A stretch of DNA of 64,000 bases, taken from assembly GCA_039545355.1 (NCBI GenBank), contig BCJJ01000001.1:276427-340426 (forward strand), in the 5' to 3' direction. Positions 57,667 to 64,000 of the stretch are shown piece by piece (within the stretch, counting starts at the first letter, position 1; every line of letters begins with the position of its first letter). The notes beneath the pieces were generated by a model. That model ran no database searches. It saw nothing but the letters and a program-made list of their open reading frames with translations, and was not told the DNA's origin. The translations under genes were made by a program, and so were the position numbers. The DNA comes from Trichosporon coremiiforme (lineage: Eukaryota; Basidiomycota; Tremellomycetes; Trichosporonales; Trichosporonaceae).

Positions 57667-59020
57667 CTACTTGATCGCGGGCTCCGGTGCCGGGGGCTTC
57701 TTGTCAAAAATCCAGCCGAGGTGCGTCGTGAGCGTCTCGAAAAGGGCGAAGATCATGGCCGAGCTGGGTCCGGAACGCATGCACGTTAGCGCGCAGCCGG
57801 CGTACAGTCCGCGGATGCCACGGGACTTGTAAATGTTCCGCGCCGTCTCGACGAAGCCCGGAACGGGCTTGTTCGGGTTCAGCTCGGCGTAGGTCTGGAT
57901 GGTGCTCTTAACACTGTCGGCGGGGAAGAGCGAGACGTTGTAACAGATTCCACCTCCAGCTCCGGCCGCCATGAGCTCCCACGGCGAGAGGTCGGCCTTC
58001 GTGATCGTCACGTCGGGCGCGGCACGCTTCTGTCGCCGCGAAATGAAGTACTTCGCCAGAAGCTCGTACATGCCGAACCACGCAGCGCCGCCTCCGGTCT
58101 CACGCAGCAGCGTGCCCGTCTGTCCGAGCCAGAGACCGCGGATACCGTTCTGGCGCACCGTATCGGCGATGAGCGCGAAGGGGCCCTTCGGAGCGTTGCT
58201 CTGCGTCATGCTAGCCGGAAGGACAATCTGCGAAGCGGGCGACGCCGGTGCCTCGAGACCAGTCTTCACGATGACATCGCCGGCCGGGTGCGAGATCTGC
58301 TGCACCTGCATCCGGCACTTGATGAGCTCGATCGGGGTGAGCACGTAGGAGGTGACAGCACCCGCTCCAGCGCCGGAAAGCGCGAGCTCGGGGATCGTGA
58401 GGGGCGCATCCCGCTGAGCCTCAGGGCGGAGAGAGACTATACCCGCCTGGCAGCGGTTGTACACGAAGAACAGCGTCGCGTTCTCCATCGCCGCGCCGAC
58501 GACGGGAGCGGAGAGGCCCTGCTAGTTAGCTTCTCTCCAAGAATCGTTCAGCTTCTCTTAGTTGCTTAGTTGGTAAGACTTCGACAGCATCGGACGCCGG
58601 GCCGGTGCCGGTGTGGCTTATGCACACATGATCCGGAACAAGGATTCCGCAGTTCCGCCACGGCGTGTGTCGCACGTCTCCGAAGTGTGGGGGCACACCG
58701 GCGCCGAATCCAGACAAAGCAGATACTCACGGCATACAGACCACGGAAGCCCTCGTTCTTCAGCGTCTTCTTGAAGCAGTCCAGCGGACCCGTGAAGGAC
58801 AGAGGGCGGTCGGTCGGCTGGCTCTGCAGTCGGACCTTGACGAGGTCTAGGGTTAATAAGCTGAGAGTCGTTCACCAACTTACCGAAAGGATGTTCAAAC
58901 AGCTTGGCGGCCATACCTGCCATCTGCCTGTCAGCTTGGCCCAACGTGACCAGAAAGTGAAAGTGAACTCACACTGCCAAAGACTAGGTCACGGACGGCG
59001 CCATTGTCGTCGCTGCCCAT
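57667..59020 (-). CDS. Mitochondrial carrier (SLC25) protein, amino-acid/ornithine-carrier-like
   Basis: Exons from the 5' end: 58973-59020, 58884-58923, 58731-58846 and 57667-58518, giving 351 aa. Three repeats of the inner-membrane carrier fold are visible through their P-x-[D/E]-x-x-[K/R] signatures: [25 protein letters not shown] and [12 protein letters not shown], each followed by a G-rich LYxG/LWxG block ([43 protein letters not shown]). [12 protein letters not shown] after repeat 1 resembles fungal Arg-11/Arg-13-type transporters of ornithine and basic amino acids, but specificity is an inference. A Ser/Pro-rich insertion ([16 protein letters not shown]) lengthens the repeat 2 loop. 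The third intron (212 nt) is long for this window. No cleavable presequence is expected or seen. Confidence 0.85.
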
Positions 59021-59510
59021 ACTGCTGGGTCTCTTTCCTCGTTACTGTGGGCTAAATTCGGCGGTGGAGGGTTGTTCAAGTGTCGTCAGGTAGGTCCAGA
59101 TCACAAGTCACAGATCGCGCAGTGCCGATGTCGTACGTCTCGTCGATGGAATATGAAGAGGAAGCGATGTGTGTCGAGAAGACGAGAATAGTCGGGACAG
59201 GAAATAAAACCCGACGATCGAGCCAGTCACTATGGAGACTTTCGCAGTTACGTAACCGCGCCCACTCTGGGGCTCCGGAGTGGCGCCAGACGCGTGCGTG
59301 TTTAGCCTGCACGCGTGAGTGTTTAGCCTGTTCCTGAGATCCTTGAGGCGGGCTAATACCTCGGTGTTCTCTGCATATTTAAGGCTTCGCAACCTTCCCA
59401 ATCACTCTCAAAAGCTGGCAATGCTGTAGACGGCCCTGGAAGCACTGAATTCACGAATTTTGGCGGTCGGTGGCGCTGACAGTGCCGCCACATTGCCTGC
59501 AAACATCCTT
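59021..59510. other. Gap between divergent carrier and tRNA-Phe
   Basis: Carrier promoter side. A near-direct repeat of CGTGxGTGTTTAGCCTG occurs twice at 59295-59328. No gene seen. Confidence 0.4.
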
Positions 59511-59596
59511 GGGATGATAGCTCAGTTGGGATAGCGCGAGAGTGAAGCTTCAGAAGTCAATTCTTGAGGTCGGGCGTTCGATCCGCCCTCGTCCCA
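59511..59596 (+). tRNA. tRNA-Phe (anticodon GAA) with a 13-nt intron
   Basis: Acceptor GGGATGA pairs with TCGTCCC (one wobble), discriminator A. The D-arm is GCTC-AGTTGGGA-TAGC (one mismatch). The anticodon stem is CGAGA/TCTTG, with the loop reading G-T-GAA-G then the intron. The T-arm is GGGCG-TTCGATC-CGCCC. The 13-nt intron after position 37 starts CTTCA, complementary to the anticodon-loop TGAAG, the usual intron fold. Mature body 73 nt. Purine at position 32 is unusual. Confidence 0.88.
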
Positions 59597-60044
59597 TCTT
59601 TTTCATCTTTGCCGCCCTGTAGATCTGGGAGTACTGCCGGATCGTCAGCCGGTCGCTACCGGAGACAATCTGCATGCCAGGCACGCCGTACCTTGATTTG
59701 TGGCATGCGAGTTATCTCCAGTGATATCATCCTCATTCAGAGGGAAGTAGGCCTGAGCGGATAAAGAGCTCTGTGCAGCGCTCACACCGCGCGCACTGCT
59801 CGCCACTGGACATCGGCTCCTCTCGATCGCACCCTCGACAGCGAGTATGCAGTACTCATCACAGGGCAAGCAGTTGCCAACGCATCACCACTCATCACAT
59901 ACCGCGCCGACTCGTGCGACTCGGTCCAGCTCCGACACCGACGCTCCCTGTGCTCTCTCCAGCCCTGCTCTCAGCGCTCGGCCGCCGCCTTCCCACCCAC
60001 ACCCACCTGCCCGTGGCCCTCTGGCCATCACCACATACAAGTCT

Positions 60045-60725
60045 ATGAGCGCCGACGCAGTAGTCGTCCCCGGCCTGCCACTCCTTGACTGGGCCCTAAA
60101 GCCCGGACGAGCGTATGTGACGCAGTCCAGCCTGTTTCTGGAAGCGAACGGGTCGACGGACTGGTTCTGTCCGTCCTCCGAAGCTCCGCGCTTGAACGCT
60201 CGCCCCTTAGGCTTCTCCGCGCCGGGCACATTCGCCCTCTCCGCCAAGGCGAGCATCAAAGGCGAGCGCTCCGCGTACGATGCGCCGGCGCTGATTGTCT
60301 GGCGCCCGTCGAGCCCGAAGAGACACTGGGCGAAACTGTGTTTCGAGCAGGCGCCAGCGCTGTCCCCCTCGCCCTCCCCCGATGGCGAGGAGGAAGTCAA
60401 CGGCGCCGCTCGGCGGAGGGATACAGGGAGTACTGGCCCCGTGTCGGTCGTGAACCACGCCGACGCCTCTGACGACGCCTCCCACGGCGCAACCGAGGGG
60501 GAGGCACTCTACCTCCGCGTCTCTCGGACTGCGAGCTCCAGCTTCGCGTTCCACTCCAGCTCGGACGGGAGGAAATGGGACCTGCTGAGGATCTTCGAGC
60601 TCGGGGGCGAAGGCGAGATCAGGGCTGGATTCCTCGCCCAGTGTCCCACTGGGAGCGGGTGCGAGTGCCGTTTTGAGGAGATCAGGCTCGGACAGCCGCC
60701 GAGGAACCTCCGTGATGGCACTTGA
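60045..60725 (+). CDS. DUF1349 protein (Ree1-like, concanavalin-type fold)
   Basis: 226 aa, single exon. The sequence follows the DUF1349 pattern: LPLLDWALKPGRAYVTQSS, DWFCPSSEAPRLNARPLGF, FALSAKASIKGERSAYDAPALIVW, HWAKLCFEQAP, VSVVNHADASDDA, LYLRVSRTASSSFAFHSSSDGRKWDLLRIFEL and IRAGFLAQCPTGSGCECRFEEIRL. Family members adopt a beta-sandwich. Yeast Ree1 (regulation of enolase 1) is the best-known fungal relative, and its biochemical role is still unclear. A Ser/Pro/Glu/Asp-rich insert (about residues 105-145) interrupts the sandwich. The ATG at 60045 is preferred. An in-frame ATG at 59847 would add 66 residues of His/Pro/Ser/Thr-rich, leader-like sequence. Confidence 0.78.
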   Translation: MSADAVVVPGLPLLDWALKPGRAYVTQSSLFLEANGSTDWFCPSSEAPRLNARPLGFSAPGTFALSAKASIKGERSAYDAPALIVWRPSSPKRHWAKLCFEQAPALSPSPSPDGEEEVNGAARRRDTGSTGPVSVVNHADASDDASHGATEGEALYLRVSRTASSSFAFHSSSDGRKWDLLRIFELGGEGEIRAGFLAQCPTGSGCECRFEEIRLGQPPRNLRDGT

Positions 60726-61560
60726 GTCTGTTCCGATGCCGTGACGGAATGATCACTCATCGCTGGTCGATCATCACCCAACTGCCCCCGCACCTTCGCT
60801 CCGCTCTGCTCCCATACTGTCGTGCTCCCCCCGTTCCCGCTGGAATCAGCCGGACACATGCCTGCGGACCTAATCCCGCCCGACCCAACATACCTCCATC
60901 TACGACGATACCGACCACAACATAGCGCCTAATGACCTGATGACACTGCGGCGCGCGACCTGTTTTCTTCTTTACTTTTCTGTTGAACTTGGCCATTCCC
61001 TGGTTTGTAGCTCTTGTTAGGAACGAAGCCTAATTAACCTAGCCGGCCGTCATGTGGGCGGCCCAAGTGACATATTGCTCGAGGTGGAGAGAGCCGGCGA
61101 GGTCCGTTGGCGTCCTGGCGTACTGGCGTACTGGCGTACTGGCTTCCGAGTCCCGAGGCCCCGTGGAGAAGAGGGATGCGGGCGGCACTGGCGCACTGGA
61201 ACTGAATGCATGGTAGTACCTGTTAGAGGGGAAGAGTGACCGGTTAGGAGGCGGACAGATTTCCGAGTGTAGAGAGAGGAAGACGGTGGACATGACCGCG
61301 GCCGATCGGTGAACCCGACTGGTCGTGGTCTGTGGGCCGTTGTGTGGGGCTCGCTCTTGTCCGCCGGCCTGGAGGATGCCGGGTAAAGCATGGCCGGGGC
61401 AGCCGAGAGGGCCGCGGGGTTCGGGACGTACTATGCCCGCGCTTGCTCAGCTCGAGCTCGCGGGCCTGCGGGACGTGGGCTGTATGGGCTAATCAAGGGT
61501 CTATAGCACGATTTGGTCCCGCGCCTATTGGCTCACCCCAATCCTCGCTCCTAATCCAAT
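60726..61560. other. Intergenic, includes (CTGGCGTA)3 repeat
   Basis: No gene. An 8-bp unit repeats about three and a half times at 61114-61141. Confidence 0.4.
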
Positions 61561-62004
61561 GGAAATGACAAAGCCGTCTCACCTAACTCTCAATCTACGG
61601 GCTCGACTTTTTCCTCGGTCCATCCACCCACCCACCCTTTGCCCCCTTGCCCACACCTACCACGCCTACCCACCCCTTGCGGCCTATACGGCCTACGGCC
61701 ACCCAGTACCCAGTTACGCTGACGATCCTTCGCTTAACTGCGACTCCGTTCCACGCCTCGGCAAGCATCAACCACATCCCGGCTCATCGCATTCTCCACA
61801 TTTCTTCATCCCTCACCACCACTTCTTCTCACCTGTGCCATTCGCTTCGACGACCTCGCTGCATTCGACGTTGAACACAAACAACAGCTGAGCAGCTGAA
61901 ATCCCGCTGACGGATTCCGAGGCGTTCCCTTATTTTCGCCGCGAACCGAACCCCACTTGATCCGACGACCCTACAGCAACCACACCACCACACCCACCCA
62001 CATC
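61561..62004 (+). promoter_or_regulatory. CT/CA-rich leader of RIB1
   Basis: Pyrimidine- and CACC-rich stretch leading to the RIB1 ATG. A 110-codon frame from ATG 61559 (Pro/His/Ser/Thr-rich) ends at 61891. It is probably compositional, but if it lies on the mRNA it would be a long upstream ORF. Confidence 0.4.
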
Positions 62005-63612
62005 ATGCCCGCGACAGCAACCGTCTCTCCTTCTCTTCCCCACCAGCAGCCGGCCCAGCACCAAGTCTCCCAGGGCGACCTCGACATTCTCTCCCTCCTC
62101 ACCGCAGACGCCCCCAACCCGAACAAGAAGAAGGGCCTCCCCCGCCGAGACCAGCCGCTCGACTCGCTGCTCCTCACGGCCGTCCTCGCAGGTAGCGACA
62201 AGGTCACGAGACACCACTTCGGACACGGCACGATGCCCTACGCCACCTGCGATGAGAGCCGGCCCCAGTCCCCCATCCCCCCGCGGAAGAGCATGCAAGC
62301 GCCCCGCTCCGAGCGCCTTGCCAAAGAGCAGGCCGAGGCTGCCGTGGAGCAGTTGGAGCAGCCCGCTAAGGTTGCGGCACCCGCCGCCCCTGTCTCTGCT
62401 GCGCCCGTTGCCATCGCTGAGCGCAAGCGACGGATGTCGATCGACCCTCAGCCCGTCAGCCAGCTCCTTCAGCAGGCTTCGCCCGCCCACGTCAACTTCT
62501 ACCACGGCCGTGGCATGCCCGTCGGCAAGCCCTCGGGCCAGCCGCAGGTCAAGTGCATGGCGCGCACCCGTGTGCCTACCCCCCACGGTGAGGTTTTCCT
62601 GCACCTCTACCACAATTCGCACGACAACAAGGAGCACCTTGCAATTGTGATGGACCCGATCCAGCTCGACCCCGAGGCCCGCGCCGCCGCTCCGAAGGGC
62701 CGCAAGGAGATCCGCTCGCGATCACTCGACGCCGTCTGGCGTGACGGCGAGACCGAGATGGAGCGTGTCGTCCGCGGTGCCTATGTCGATCGGCTCCACC
62801 CTGGAGGCGAGGGACAGGCTTCCAAGGCGAAATCGCAGGCCGAGTACGATGCCGAGGACGCCATGGGCGAAGACGACGGAACCGACATTCGCCCCCTCGT
62901 GCGCATCCACTCCGAGTGCTTCACGGGCGAGACGATCGGCTCGCTCCGCTGCGACTGCGGCGAGCAGCTCGACGAGGCCATGCGCCGCATCGCCGAGCCC
63001 CAGCGGTTATACTCCGACGCTACCTCTGAGTACCTCCCGACACCCGAGGCTTCGCGTGCCCCGTCACCGCACCAGCGGGGACAGCTCGTGCCGGGCCGCG
63101 GTGTCGTCATCTACATGCGGCAAGAGGGCCGCGGTATCGGTCTCCTTGAGAAGATCCGCGCCTACAACCTCCAAGACCTGGGCCACGACACTGTCACGGC
63201 GAACCTGATGCTGGGCCACGGCGCGGACGAGCGGACATACGCCGTCGCTGCCGAGATCCTGCGCGACCTCGGACTGGCCGGCGACGAGGCGCTCGGCAAG
63301 GGCGGTGTGCGCCTGCTGACGAACAACCCCGAGAAGGTTGTCGGTCTCAGCGGCGAGGGCATCCGCATCTCTGACCGTGTCGGCATGGTCCCGCGCGACT
63401 GGCAATGCCGCCATGACTGCCCCAGCGCGGCCGAGGAGAAGGAGTACGACGAGTGGCGTGCACGAAGAGCAGGCGTCGGTCTTCTCGGCGCGACGACGAC
63501 GCGCGCCCCGGAACTTGACAAGTACCTCCGCACGAAAATCGAGCGCATGGGCCATATGATCGACATCCCAGAGTCGACTGAGACGACCGAGGTGAACGAG
63601 CAGGCCTCTTAA
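62005..63612 (+). CDS. RIB1: GTP cyclohydrolase II (riboflavin biosynthesis)
   Basis: Converts GTP to 2,5-diamino-6-ribosylamino-pyrimidinone phosphate, formate and pyrophosphate, the first committed step of riboflavin synthesis. 535 aa in one exon. Residues 1-185 are an Ala/Pro/Gln-rich extension, including KSMQAPRSERLAKEQAEAAVEQLEQ. The catalytic domain starts near QVKCMARTRVPTPHGEVFLHLY. The zinc-binding cysteines are in SECFTGETIGSLRCDCGEQL (Cys-x10-Cys-x-Cys). The catalytic and GTP-binding block is GVVIYMRQEGRGIGLLEKIRAYNLQDLGHDTVTANLMLGH, followed by GVRLLTNNPEKVVGL. A roughly 35-residue Ser/Pro/Thr insert (YSDATSEYLPTPEASRAPSP) sits between the zinc site and the RQEGRG motif. The start at 62005 is the first ATG of the frame. 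Lack of introns contrasts with most neighbours. Confidence 0.93.
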   Translation: MPATATVSPSLPHQQPAQHQVSQGDLDILSLLTADAPNPNKKKGLPRRDQPLDSLLLTAVLAGSDKVTRHHFGHGTMPYATCDESRPQSPIPPRKSMQAPRSERLAKEQAEAAVEQLEQPAKVAAPAAPVSAAPVAIAERKRRMSIDPQPVSQLLQQASPAHVNFYHGRGMPVGKPSGQPQVKCMARTRVPTPHGEVFLHLYHNSHDNKEHLAIVMDPIQLDPEARAAAPKGRKEIRSRSLDAVWRDGETEMERVVRGAYVDRLHPGGEGQASKAKSQAEYDAEDAMGEDDGTDIRPLVRIHSECFTGETIGSLRCDCGEQLDEAMRRIAEPQRLYSDATSEYLPTPEASRAPSPHQRGQLVPGRGVVIYMRQEGRGIGLLEKIRAYNLQDLGHDTVTANLMLGHGADERTYAVAAEILRDLGLAGDEALGKGGVRLLTNNPEKVVGLSGEGIRISDRVGMVPRDWQCRHDCPSAAEEKEYDEWRARRAGVGLLGATTTRAPELDKYLRTKIERMGHMIDIPESTETTEVNEQAS

Positions 63613-64000
63613 CAGCTCTTTGTATCACGCCCCTAACGGGCACAGCACAGCACCGGCATCAAACACATCGCACGCACGCATCTTTGGACTCTGACCCTTG
63701 GAGATCTGGAGTGGGAGTCGGGGGATCAGAGAATCGTCTCCGCATCAGGGCTCGACCACACGACATTTTGTAAAACTGTAATGCACCAATAGCTAAAGCA
63801 CACCAATGTGTCGCGCACCGTCGAAGCATGACCGCATGACTGCATGACCGCATGACGACAGCCGTGGGCACAGAGTGGGAGTTGAATCAACTGTGGTCCA
63901 GCGACAGGAACGTAATGGATGGATTAGGCTTATTAGGCTATTAGGACCGGCTCAAGTGGACCGCGGTATGGGGTTAATTAGAAATTTTGAGCGCGTGAGG
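63613..64000. other. 3' flank of RIB1 with short repeat
   Basis: No gene. GCATGACCGCATGACT-type 10-bp units repeat three times at 63825-63856. Confidence 0.5.

Noticed and set aside
1..64000. CRISPR arrays, bacterial operons, prophage or transposase genes
   Set aside because: No direct-repeat/spacer structure, no Shine-Dalgarno-led tight gene strings, no transposase or reverse transcriptase motifs. The 91-bp array lacks unique spacers of constant size and decodes to peptide.

Overview
The window looks like nuclear DNA from an intron-rich basidiomycete yeast, probably a tremellomycete of the Trichosporonales type. This placement is an inference. It rests on high GC, genes split by many short GT-AG introns of about 36-60 nt, a strong CTGAC/CTAAC branch motif 8-15 nt before the acceptor, three intron-containing tRNA genes, and fungal families such as Zn2Cys6 regulators, an amino acid permease, TMA7 and RIB1. 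Splice joins were placed by eye from donor, branch and acceptor motifs plus frame continuity. They have not been tested against transcripts.

Layout. 1-6 kb: TMA7 (63 aa in seven exons), then sparse DNA and the long leader of a RasGAP. 6-13.3 kb: RasGAP (gap1 type), tRNA-Tyr, gamma-tubulin and an alpha/beta hydrolase. 14.6-17 kb: amino acid permease. 17-21 kb: no recognisable gene. 21-28 kb: a Zn2Cys6 regulator, an unknown gene with an uncertain 5' half, and a class I/II aminotransferase. 28.4-31.4 kb: a minus-strand stretch with at least fifteen canonical mini-introns and very short exons, coding status unclear. 31.5-34.4 kb: an unknown 653-aa protein and a small secreted protein. 35.2-36.7 kb: tRNA-Thr, eight degenerate units of about 91 bp, and a candidate spliced gene. 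38.6-45 kb: a 1954-aa ADF-H plus PH protein. 45-49.7 kb: a hidden spliced gene, a broken second copy of the secreted protein, a possible 71-aa gene and a four-TM MARVEL-like protein. 51.8-59 kb: a minus-strand run of a DUF726 protein, a METTL21-type methyltransferase and a mitochondrial carrier. 59.5-64 kb: tRNA-Phe, a DUF1349 protein and GTP cyclohydrolase II (RIB1).

Most recognised genes are unrelated housekeeping functions: translation, Ras signalling, the spindle pole, transport, riboflavin synthesis and protein methylation. No operon-like or biosynthetic cluster is visible. The most unusual material lies in gaps that look empty at first sight: the hairpin mini-intron array at 28.8-30.2 kb, the decayed protein-coding tandem repeat at 35.5-36.2 kb, and the secreted-protein pair, of which one copy carries an in-frame amber codon and the other has an unrelated tail.
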